From JANNFX01 sp031380225 (GTDB lineage Bacteria; Pseudomonadota; Alphaproteobacteria; Rhizobiales; Hyphomicrobiaceae): a DNA stretch of 19,165 nucleotides. The position numbers and the translations under genes are program-made. How positions within the stretch are numbered: the stretch's first letter is position 1; each line of letters starts with the position of its first letter. The notes beneath the pieces are model-generated. The model ran no database searches. It saw only the letters and a list, made by a program, of their open reading frames with translations, and was not told the DNA's origin. The stretch lies in NCBI GenBank assembly GCA_031380225.1, contig JANNFX010000016.1:1-19165 (forward strand), written 5' to 3'. Positions 1-5,751 of the stretch are shown piece after piece.

Positions 1-78
1 TCAGAGCCGGAACGTGTACGCACAATAGGGGTCAATATTGCACGCCGGTCGGGGGTCAATGTTCAACGCCGATTGACA
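1..78 (-). mobile_element. Terminus of an IS21-like insertion sequence (partial)
   Basis: Read on the minus strand from position 78, the sequence begins 5'-TGTCAATCGGCG and then carries two tandem copies of a motif ending in TTGACCCC. IS21-family elements begin with TG, end with CA and have repeated transposase-binding sites just inside their ends; motifs of the type GGCGT..AA..TTGACCCC are what I recall from alphaproteobacterial IS21 members. The body of the element, with istA and istB, would lie to the left of the window and is not visible, so neither the far end nor the target duplication can be checked. The identification rests on remembered resemblance and on the TG terminus plus spaced repeats. 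Confidence 0.55.
28..71. repeat. Tandem pair of 20-bp IS terminal repeats
   Basis: Two 20-bp copies lie at 28-47 and 52-71 with a 24-bp period. Both start GGGGTCAAT and end with CG-CCG; I count 17 of 20 identical positions. This spacing and the position next to a TG terminus fit the multiple transposase-binding sites inside an IS21 end. Confidence 0.7.
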
Positions 79-683
79 GTGTTGCGGTCGATGCACTTAT
101 CGCGGGCTTTCTTATCGGGGAGCCAACCTTGGCAGTCAGCACCTTTGAGCGCGACTGTAAGGGACGCGACCAAGGGCTCAATCTCAGAGACCGCACGGGA
201 CGGCTTCAGAGCGGCAATCTCATCTTGGAGAGCCTGAACCTTCGCCCGAGCGTCAGACGCCGCCAGCGAGGCCCCAGCGCGTTCTGAGGCAGCATCGGAG
301 CGAGACCGTGCCATCAGTGACGTTTCAGCGGCGAGGCTGTAGGCGACGGCCGTCAGCGCCAAAGCAGTGAGAGCCAGGCCTTGCCCAATGCGCCAATTCT
401 TGAATGCCTTACCCGCACCCGCAACCGCCAGCGGCTTCGCAAGCTCAAGACACGCCGCGAACAGGACCGCGAGCGATGCGAGCACGACGCCATGCCCAAT
501 GTTCGTCTGGAACGCATACAGGCATCCAAACCCGGCCGATGCGATGACGAGACCCGAAGCACTCACTTTTGCGAGGATAGCAGTTGCGTTGAAGCGAGAG
601 GATCGGGGAGCTATCCCATTGAAGGGACTCGCGTCAGAAAAATCATGTTGCGATGAATGCGCAACTGTAGTCACGTTGGTCAT
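63..683 (-). pseudogene. Membrane/coiled-coil island protein, 3' end cut by the IS
   Basis: Unrecognised protein of 206 readable residues. The start at 683 is preferred over an in-frame ATG at 701 because AAAAGGA lies about 7 bases upstream of it, while the 701 ATG has no such site. After a polar N-terminus there are about three hydrophobic segments (beginning ASGLVIASAGFGCLYAF, then VVLASLAVLFAACLELA, then LALTALALTAVAYSLAA). They are followed by an Ala-rich, heptad-like stretch typical of a coiled coil and a basic Cys-containing tail. The last residues and the TGA stop are encoded by the IS end: the junction falls in the codon at 78-80, and the tail VNRR-stop is IS sequence. The native protein was therefore probably longer. 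Proteins with several membrane helices and a coiled coil are common in rhizobial phages and islands. It might still be expressed in shortened form. Confidence 0.6.
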
Positions 684-721
684 AGTCGCAGTCCTTTTCA
701 TAGAAGGATTGGGATTAGTCG

Positions 722-755
722 AACGGGCTGACCAGCTTCAACTGGGAGGCCCGTT
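722..755. other. Two-tier hairpin between divergent genes
   Basis: AACGGGC (722-728) pairs with GCCCGTT (749-755), and inside it CCAG (732-735) pairs with CTGG (742-745) around a six-base loop. Three unpaired bases on each side separate the two stems. On the minus strand it lies in the leader of the truncated membrane-protein gene; on the plus strand it points towards the small gene at 916. There is no clear T-run, so an operator or leader structure is as likely as a terminator. Confidence 0.4.
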
Positions 756-863
756 TGCATTTGTACGCTTGAACGCTGAACAGATCGTATCACAACACAT
801 CAATTCAAGACACTGTGCCAATTCATTTTTTTACGCTGCGAATTGCAATTGCCCTTTACGGGC

Positions 864-894
864 TTCGCAAATCACTATTTCCTGAGACTATACT
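864..894 (+). promoter_or_regulatory. Possible promoter of the 85-aa gene
   Basis: A good -10 box TATACT (889-894) lies 21 bases before the start codon of the gene at 916. The best -35 candidate, TTCGCA (864-869), is 19 bases upstream, longer than ideal. It also forms the right arm of a hairpin: GCGAA (838-842) pairs with TTCGC (864-868), with GCCC/GGGC (851-854/860-863) inside. A palindrome over the -35 box could be an operator, but this is inference. Confidence 0.35.
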
Positions 895-915
895 TTAACC
901 AGGAAAGGCAACCAC

Positions 916-1173
916 ATGAAAACTAAACGAAACGTCTTTGATCATGGTGTATCGACAAAGCGAGCATTTGAAAGCCTCACGACAATCTTAATCGAAGCAA
1001 GCGCATCACACGCTAAGAATGCCCGCGTCATTTCTGGAAAACGGAAGCCGAGCTCTAAGCTGTTTTTCAATGCTGTCGATCAAGGCAAGCGTTGCAATCA
1101 TCCGGAATTCCCGGCGTTCATGATTGGCACGCGTTCGATCTGGCAGGCCCGTCAAGAATTGATGGTTGCCTGA
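916..1173 (+). CDS. Small basic hypothetical protein (85 aa)
   Basis: I do not recognise this protein. It is supported as a real gene by an AGGAAAGG ribosome-binding site at 901-908, the right distance before its ATG, by a promoter-like TATACT upstream, and by a strong terminator starting 32 bases after its stop. The product is Lys/Arg-rich in its first half, with no signal peptide or membrane helix. It has two aromatic, proline-containing patches near the C-terminus (NHPEFPAFMIGTRSIW). Small basic proteins of this sort in islands are often DNA-binding or phage accessory proteins, but nothing here allows a functional call. Confidence 0.6.
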   Translation: MKTKRNVFDHGVSTKRAFESLTTILIEASASHAKNARVISGKRKPSSKLFFNAVDQGKRCNHPEFPAFMIGTRSIWQARQELMVA

Positions 1174-1204
1174 TCATCCCGAGCGTCAAGATTGAAACGA
1201 TCAA

Positions 1205-1231
1205 CCCGCCACATGCCCATGGCGGGTTTTG
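1205..1231 (+). terminator. Rho-independent terminator after the 85-aa gene
   Basis: CCCGCCA (1205-1211) pairs perfectly with TGGCGGG (1220-1226) around an eight-base loop, followed at once by TTTTGTTT. It separates the small gene at 916-1173 from the lipoprotein gene downstream. Confidence 0.85.
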
Positions 1232-1339
1232 TTTATCGCGATGCGACCAAGACAAGAAATCTGTGAACGTGAGCGCTTGACCCATCTGATTGACCAGCGA
1301 AGCAGTATAGGCATGACCGCAATACTCGAAAGGTTCACG

Positions 1340-1729
1340 ATGTTCATCAAAGCCATCGCATACGCATCTGCCGCAATTATTATGGGCGGATGCGCATCTG
1401 TGTCGTACATTGTGGACAACTATTCCGGTGTACCAATCCAGGAAGTGGAAACTTCATACGATACGTTTCGAGTTTTTGATAAGCCCGCTGAAAACAGAAT
1501 GATGATCACAACAAGTATTGCATCCGCTTCGGGGCAGGGCATTGTTGGCGGCTTAATGCTAAACCCGGCAGGCGGAGCAACACCGCTGCCCATTTTTCGT
1601 GAGGCCGTTGAAAAATACCTAGCCCAGTCAGGCAGGGCTTGCCAAGTGAAGGATGGCGCGCTGATCGCTGTCCCACAGTGGGAATTTCGATACACTTGCG
1701 AGCCCGAAAAAGTGGCAATGCGGCAGTGA
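1340..1729 (+). CDS. Phage/island-type lipoprotein (129 aa)
   Basis: This is a predicted outer- or inner-membrane lipoprotein of unknown function. The start at 1340 is chosen over upstream in-frame ATGs because it places a classic signal peptide at the N-terminus: MFIK, a hydrophobic run, then the lipobox MGGC with the lipidated Cys near residue 18. AAAGG lies 7 bases before this ATG. The longer reading would start inside the preceding terminator. After the lipobox come a Ser/Val-rich linker, a motif around SYDTFRVFDKPAENRMMI, a Gly-rich segment (SGQGIVGGL), and a compact C-terminal part containing CQVKDG and PQWEFRYTC, whose two Cys may form a disulphide. I recall similar short lipoproteins, with the same FDKP and W-E-F-x-Y-x-C motifs, from rhizobial prophages and islands, without an assigned role. 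Confidence 0.75.
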   Translation: MFIKAIAYASAAIIMGGCASVSYIVDNYSGVPIQEVETSYDTFRVFDKPAENRMMITTSIASASGQGIVGGLMLNPAGGATPLPIFREAVEKYLAQSGRACQVKDGALIAVPQWEFRYTCEPEKVAMRQ

Positions 1730-1953
1730 GAAGCTATTTGCAAAGTTGAGCCAGAACCTAGCACAACGCTTGCCGAGCCTTGATCTTCACGAAGATGGCA
1801 ATTGCCTTCAAGCGCTGGGCATCAACACACATGCGTGCGCGCTCGCGACTGAGTGCCCGAGAAAACAACTTGAGTGGCTGCACAGGTTGGCATGGTTTTC
1901 AATGGCCTGTTCGGCAGTATCGAACCAGCGCACACGCCGCATTGTCCACAGAG

Positions 1954-3270
1954 TTAGGCTGCGATGACAGCAATATCAGTCGGGATTGTCCCCGCAGCCG
2001 TCTTGCCGTTCAAATAATCTTCCCATGCTTCCATGAGAGCCCGGCGCTTATCGAGCAGCGTTGCACGATTGTAGGCCTTGACGATCTTGTCATTGATCGC
2101 ATGTGCCAAAGCCATCTCGCAGACTTCTGGTAGAAAGTTTGTTTTCTCAGATGACCACGTGCGGAACATGGCACGCATGCCGTGCGCAGTTGCGTGACCG
2201 TATCCCAGCTTTGTCGAGATGATGCGGACCAGCTTCGCAAAAGTATTGTCACTGATCACGCCGCTTTCGGTGCGAACACTTCGGAAGATGAAGGGGCTAT
2301 TCGAGCCGGTCGCTTTCATTTCGCTCAAGATTTCCAAGCAGCGAGGCGACAGCGGGACGACATGATCAGCGCGGTTTTCGAGCTTCCGCGTTTTCATGCG
2401 TTCTTTGGGGATTGTCCACGTCTTGGCTTCGAAGTTAATTTCCTGCCACACTGCAAAGCGCACTTCTGAATTGCGAGCCCCTGTAAGTATCAAAAATTCA
2501 AGACCACGGCGAACTTCATCGTAAGCCTGATAACTGCGAAGCGCTTGAATGAACTCCGGCGCGTGTTCAAAGAACACTGCCGCATGATGCTTGACCTTGA
2601 CGCCTTGAGGCGGCAGCGCAACGCAAGCGAGATCAACGATATCCTTCTCACTGCCCGGCAGATAGTCATGAGCGCAGGCCCAGCGAATTACCTGAGCGAT
2701 ATTCTGTTTGAGGTCGCGAGCGGTGTCAGCCTTTTCCTGCCAGAGAGGCTTGATGACTTCGAGGATGCGAGGCTTGGTCACGAGGTTGATCGGCAGCGCC
2801 CCAATCTTCGGGAACGCATGCAATTCCATCTGTCTGATCCACTTGTCAGCCTTGCTGTGATCGCCCTTGGCGCGTGCAGCAAAGGCCTCACGTGCAAGCG
2901 CTTCAAAGGTGGGTAGCTTGTCACGACCACGACGATGCAGGGTCATGACATCCCCACCTTTAGCGGCTTCCTCGCGCCGCTCGCGCGCCCTCTCACGAGC
3001 GTCCTTGAGACTGAAAAGAGGATAGCCGCCGAGACCCAATTCCCTGCGGCGGCCGTGAACTGTTAGGCGCAAGAACCACCGCTTCTTGCCCGGATGCCCA
3101 TTGAGATCAGGCGCATCGACTTGAAGCCAAAGCCCGCCGCCATCGCTGTAGGAACCTGCCGTTGTCAGCTTACGGATTTCCGCATCACTGAGCTTGTTCA
3201 CTTGATGCGCGCCTTTAGCTTTGCCGCGTACCGAATAATCGCCCTCAGTGTTGATTTCTTGGTCTTGCAT
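1954..3270 (-). CDS. P4-type tyrosine integrase
   Basis: Site-specific recombinase of the tyrosine family, 438 aa, the usual length for integrases of tRNA-borne islands. The N-terminal DUF4102-like arm-binding domain spans about residues 25-110, with YSDGGGLWLQV and LGLGGYPLFSLKDARERA as diagnostic stretches. A SAM-like core-binding domain follows at about 120-205. The catalytic domain holds Arg266 (TGAR), Lys293, His363 and Arg366 (HGMR), His390 (LAHAI) and the nucleophile Tyr400 (KAYNR), so all catalytic residues are present and the enzyme looks intact. It is transcribed away from the tRNA-Gly 3' end 176 bases upstream, the standard arrangement when integration occurs at the tRNA 3' end. 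It would catalyse integration and, with an excisionase not seen here, excision of the island to its left. Confidence 0.95.
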   Translation of the reverse strand: MQDQEINTEGDYSVRGKAKGAHQVNKLSDAEIRKLTTAGSYSDGGGLWLQVDAPDLNGHPGKKRWFLRLTVHGRRRELGLGGYPLFSLKDARERARERREEAAKGGDVMTLHRRGRDKLPTFEALAREAFAARAKGDHSKADKWIRQMELHAFPKIGALPINLVTKPRILEVIKPLWQEKADTARDLKQNIAQVIRWACAHDYLPGSEKDIVDLACVALPPQGVKVKHHAAVFFEHAPEFIQALRSYQAYDEVRRGLEFLILTGARNSEVRFAVWQEINFEAKTWTIPKERMKTRKLENRADHVVPLSPRCLEILSEMKATGSNSPFIFRSVRTESGVISDNTFAKLVRIISTKLGYGHATAHGMRAMFRTWSSEKTNFLPEVCEMALAHAINDKIVKAYNRATLLDKRRALMEAWEDYLNGKTAAGTIPTDIAVIAA

Positions 3271-3316
3271 GCGGATGCCCTTGTCCCACCTTTTCGATTT
3301 TCACCCACCAAATCAC

Positions 3317-3350
3317 ATACCAATATAATGCGCATGCTGGTATAAAACAA
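3317..3350 (-). promoter_or_regulatory. Integrase promoter with overlapping inverted repeat
   Basis: On the minus strand, TTGTTT (3350-3345) and TATATT (3327-3322) are spaced by 17 bases, a good sigma-70 pair upstream of the integrase. The perfect inverted repeat ATACCA (3317-3322) / TGGTAT (3338-3343) overlaps the -10 box and sits between the two elements. A protein bound there would block RNA polymerase, so this is a candidate operator for an excisionase- or repressor-like regulator. Confidence 0.5.
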
Positions 3351-3446
3351 GGTAAGAGGGCGTATCATTTTGTTGATATAATATATTGAAATTCAGTGCT
3401 TTTGTGAGGGCAGGTGTAATTTGGAATATTGAGGGATAATGGCCAG

Positions 3447-3470
3447 TGGAGCGGGCGATGGGAATCGAAC
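3447..3470. other. Probable att site at the tRNA-Gly 3' end
   Basis: The 3' end of the tRNA gene (T-arm, acceptor stem and CCA) is the usual crossover target of P4-type integrases, and an integrase gene lies next to it on the island side. The tRNA remains intact, as expected when the incoming element restores the 3' end. I saw no second copy of this sequence between 1 and 3446, so the other att site must lie left of the window. The exact core cannot be defined from one end. Confidence 0.5.
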
Positions 3471-3520
3471 CCACGTTCGTAGCTTGGGAAGCTACCGTAT
3501 TACCATTATACGACGCCCGC
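3447..3520 (-). tRNA. tRNA-Gly (anticodon CCC)
   Basis: The minus strand folds as a complete 74-base tRNA including an encoded CCA end. The acceptor stem is GCGGGCG (3520-3514) with CGCCCGC (3457-3451), followed by the discriminator T and CCA (3450-3447). The anticodon stem GTAGC/GCTAC encloses the loop TTCCCAA, giving anticodon CCC, which reads GGG glycine codons. The T-arm contains GTTCGATTC. The gene serves as the attachment site of the neighbouring island. Confidence 0.95.
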
Positions 3521-3653
3521 GACGTAGATTGGGCTAGCATAACCACCGGTTGTTGCAAAGAGACAGGGCTTCCGATGTGACACGAAACGCGAGCGTTGTG
3601 TGATCGTATATGCTAGCGTGCACCATTATCAATTACGAAAGCTTAGCCGTCCA

Positions 3654-4622
3654 ATGACACTGACTGCAACCCTTCCGCTTGCTGCAAAATTTGCTGATCC
3701 TGACGTCACAGCAAAAGGTGAGCGGCGGGCCAGCGTCCCCCTCGATCACCTCGATACGTTGTGGATCAACACCGGTACGCTTTGCAATATCACGTGCCGC
3801 AATTGTTACATTTTATCGAGCCCGGCCAATGACAGCCTGGTCTATGTGACGCTTGCCGATATCGAGCCATTTCTAGACGAGGCCAAGGCGCTGGGAACTC
3901 GTGAAATCGGCTTCACCGGTGGTGAGCCGTTTTTGAATCCGGACATTATCACGCTGCTTGAGGCCGCTTTGACCCGTGGCTTCGAGGTGTTGGTATTGAC
4001 AAACGCCATGCTACCGATGCAACGGCCGAAAATTAAAGGTGGGCTGTTGGATTTACAGTCGCGCTATGGCGCAAAACTAACAATGCGGATCAGTCTCGAT
4101 CACTACACGCAAGAGCTGCACGAAGTCGAGCGCGGTACGGCGACATGGGAGAAGGCGATCGAGGGCGTCGATTGGCTCGCCGAACACGGTTTTCATCTCG
4201 CCATAGCGGGCCGCACCTGCTGGGGCGAAACGGACGGTGTGGCGCGGGCTGGATATGCGCAGCTGTTCAAGGATCGAAGCTGGCCCGTCAACTCGGCAAG
4301 TCATTCTGCGTTGACGCTGTTTCCTGAAATGGATGGCAAGCACGATGTTCCGGAAATTACGACGGCGTGCTGGGGAATCCTGAAAAAGAGCCCGAGCCAG
4401 ATGATGTGCGCGTCGTCGCGCATGATTGTGAAACGCAAGCATGCCGGCCGCGCTACTGTGCTGCCGTGCACGTTGTTGCCGTATGAAACCGCATTTGAGA
4501 TGGGTGCGACGTTGACCGATGCGGCGCGCGCAAATGGCGGCATGTTTGATCGCGGCGCTGTGAAGCTATGCCATCCGCATTGCGCGCGGTTTTGTGTGTT
4601 GGGTGGCGGTAGTTGTTCTTAG
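3654..4622 (+). CDS. Radical SAM protein, orphan, with extra C-terminal cysteines
   Basis: Radical S-adenosylmethionine enzyme of 322 aa; substrate unknown. The [4Fe-4S]-binding motif CNITCRNC (C44, C48, C51) follows a WINTGTLCN strand, and the SAM-binding GGEP motif is at about 89-92 (FTGGEPFLNP), both in canonical spacing. The C-terminal third has further cysteines (TACWG, MMCASSR, LPCTLLP, CHPHCARFC and a terminal GGSCS) that could bind an auxiliary Fe-S cluster, somewhat like SPASM/Twitch enzymes but without a clear match to that consensus. The start at 3654 is chosen because the preceding 18 residues, from a GTG at 3600, look like intergenic sequence; no strong ribosome-binding site marks either start. 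It is divergent from the tRNA and has no peptide or partner gene beside it, so genomic context gives no hint of its substrate. Confidence 0.85.
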   Translation: MTLTATLPLAAKFADPDVTAKGERRASVPLDHLDTLWINTGTLCNITCRNCYILSSPANDSLVYVTLADIEPFLDEAKALGTREIGFTGGEPFLNPDIITLLEAALTRGFEVLVLTNAMLPMQRPKIKGGLLDLQSRYGAKLTMRISLDHYTQELHEVERGTATWEKAIEGVDWLAEHGFHLAIAGRTCWGETDGVARAGYAQLFKDRSWPVNSASHSALTLFPEMDGKHDVPEITTACWGILKKSPSQMMCASSRMIVKRKHAGRATVLPCTLLPYETAFEMGATLTDAARANGGMFDRGAVKLCHPHCARFCVLGGGSCS

Positions 4623-4656
4623 GGATTAAGAAAAATTGCGACAACGTGCGCGATCC

Positions 4657-4694
4657 GTAGGCCGGGTCTCGCGAAGTCGCTCTACCCGGCCTAC
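4657..4694. repeat. REP-like palindrome between radical SAM gene and mscL
   Basis: GTAGGCCGGGT (4657-4667) and ACCCGGCCTAC (4684-4694) form a perfect 11-bp inverted repeat around a 16-base loop. There is no T-run, so it is not a standard terminator. Palindromes with GTAGG and CCTAC tips are dispersed in many alphaproteobacterial genomes. A palindrome cluster with a similar GTAGGttGGGT tip occurs in this window near 18046-18178. Confidence 0.65.
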
Positions 4695-4712
4695 GTCCTT
4701 TGCGTTCTGATA

Positions 4713-4746
4713 GAAAAAAACCCCGCGTGACTGGGCCACACGGGGT
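4713..4746 (-). terminator. Rho-independent terminator of mscL
   Basis: On the minus strand ACCCCGTGTG and CACGCGGGGT form a 10-bp stem with one G-T pair and a seven-base loop, followed by seven or more T residues (plus-strand A-run at 4714-4720). It begins 27 bases after the mscL stop codon. Confidence 0.9.
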
Positions 4747-4772
4747 TCGTTGTTTCTGAAAATTCGAAGCGC

Positions 4773-5168
4773 TTACTTCTTGGTCAGCGCGTCGCGAATC
4801 TCTTTCAAGTAAACTTCGCTGGCTGGCGGAGCAGAAGGTGCTGCAACCGGGGCTGGCTTCTTCATCGAGTTTGCTGCCTTGACCAGCAAGAACACCGCGG
4901 CGGCCGTGATCAAGAACTTGATAACGGCATTCAAGAATAGGCCATATTTAATGGCGACTTCCTTGGCCGGATCGACGTTTTCTTTCAGCAAGACTTTCAG
5001 AGTCGCGAAGTCAATATCCGCCATCGCCAGTCCGATCGGCGGCATGATGATGTTGTCGACAAGCGTCGAGATGATTGGGCCAAAAGCGGCGCCCATGATA
5101 ATACCGACGGCGAGATCAAGGACGTTGCCTTTCAAGGCAAAGTCCTTGAATTCTTGAAGCATAGACAT
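4773..5168 (-). CDS. mscL: Large-conductance mechanosensitive channel MscL
   Basis: Inner-membrane channel that opens under membrane tension and releases solutes during hypo-osmotic shock; it works as a homopentamer. The 131-aa product has the hallmark N-terminus FKDFALKGNVLDLAVGIIMG, which gives the cytoplasmic helix S1 and pore helix TM1 (about 16-45). A periplasmic loop, TM2 (about 78-98, NAVIKFLITAAAVFLLVKA), a Pro/Ala-rich linker and the conserved C-terminal bundle helix (EVYLKEIRDAL) follow. Length is typical of the family. GAAGGA lies 8 bases before the ATG. The gene stands alone with its own terminator and is divergent from the symporter genes. Confidence 0.97.
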   Translation of the reverse strand: MSMLQEFKDFALKGNVLDLAVGIIMGAAFGPIISTLVDNIIMPPIGLAMADIDFATLKVLLKENVDPAKEVAIKYGLFLNAVIKFLITAAAVFLLVKAANSMKKPAPVAAPSAPPASEVYLKEIRDALTKK

Positions 5169-5442
5169 TGGAAGGTCCTTCCCCAGTTGTTAGATATTTG
5201 TGCCCGGTTGGGCTGTGCAACCGGTTTTTGCGACTCAACCGGCGAACACTAGGGGACACGGATGATCAAGTAAATCTTGGGATTTCGCACCGTGGACCGA
5301 AATTGTCTTTACCGTTAAGCGTAGATGCGGCAACGGATTTTTCTAGAAGGAGTGGCCAACTTTTGGTGTGGCTGCCTCAGTTTGATCAAAGCTGAGTGGT
5401 GGGGTGATTTGATATTGGGACGGGGCAGGGAGCCAAAAGTCA
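5169..5442. other. Non-coding gap between mscL and the symporter pair
   Basis: This 274-base gap separates divergent genes and should hold both promoters. I see no convincing coding sequence: a 75-codon plus-strand frame has no ribosome-binding site and no recognisable protein. I could not assign a reliable -35/-10 pair. Confidence 0.5.
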
Positions 5443-5706
5443 GTGGCGATTGAACGCAAAGAACGAAAGCCGTATTGGCGGCACACCAAATGGCAGATGC
5501 TGGCCAGTCTGGTCCCATTTCTAGCGGTCTGTTTGATTTTGCCGCTTTACGCCGGCCGGTTGAACGCGAGCAAGTTCTTGGGCTTTCCACTTGGCTACTT
5601 CTTGTCTTTGCACGGTCTTGTGCTGATTGCGGCGGTCACGGTTGCGAGCTTCGTCAACCGGCAGGACGCGATTGACCATTGGCATGGGGCTCATGAAGAC
5701 GATTGA
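5443..5706 (+). CDS. DUF4212 small subunit of sodium:solute symporter
   Basis: Small membrane protein of 87 aa with two helices (about 20-40 and 52-71) and a polar N-terminus containing RKPYWRHTKW, which resembles the DUF4212 family (YW.....R....L). Members are encoded directly before SSS-family transporters of the VC_2705 type and are thought to be their small partner. Here the symporter gene starts 45 bases downstream on the same strand. The start is GTG, with GGGAG about 10 bases upstream; no ATG fits. The C-terminus is acidic (HGAHEDD). Function as a subunit is inferred from family context. Confidence 0.85.
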   Translation: MAIERKERKPYWRHTKWQMLASLVPFLAVCLILPLYAGRLNASKFLGFPLGYFLSLHGLVLIAAVTVASFVNRQDAIDHWHGAHEDD

Positions 5707-5751
5707 TATGCCGATGATCGTTGCTGCCAAAATGGTCGTGAAAGGCCATCC

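Noticed and set aside
367..885. Plus-strand frame of 172 codons opposite the membrane-protein gene
   Set aside because: It is antisense to a frame with clear membrane helices and a better ribosome-binding site, and its translation resembles no protein.
1229..1339. N-terminal extension of the lipoprotein gene
   Set aside because: It would begin inside the terminator of the preceding gene and would bury the signal peptide and lipobox in the middle of the protein.
1730..1953. Possible small gene between the lipoprotein and the integrase
   Set aside because: The short frames here lack ribosome-binding sites and recognisable features; it looks like non-coding sequence between convergent genes.
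5168..5395. 75-codon plus-strand frame upstream of the symporter pair
   Set aside because: It begins at the mscL start on the opposite strand, has no ribosome-binding site, and its composition is not protein-like.
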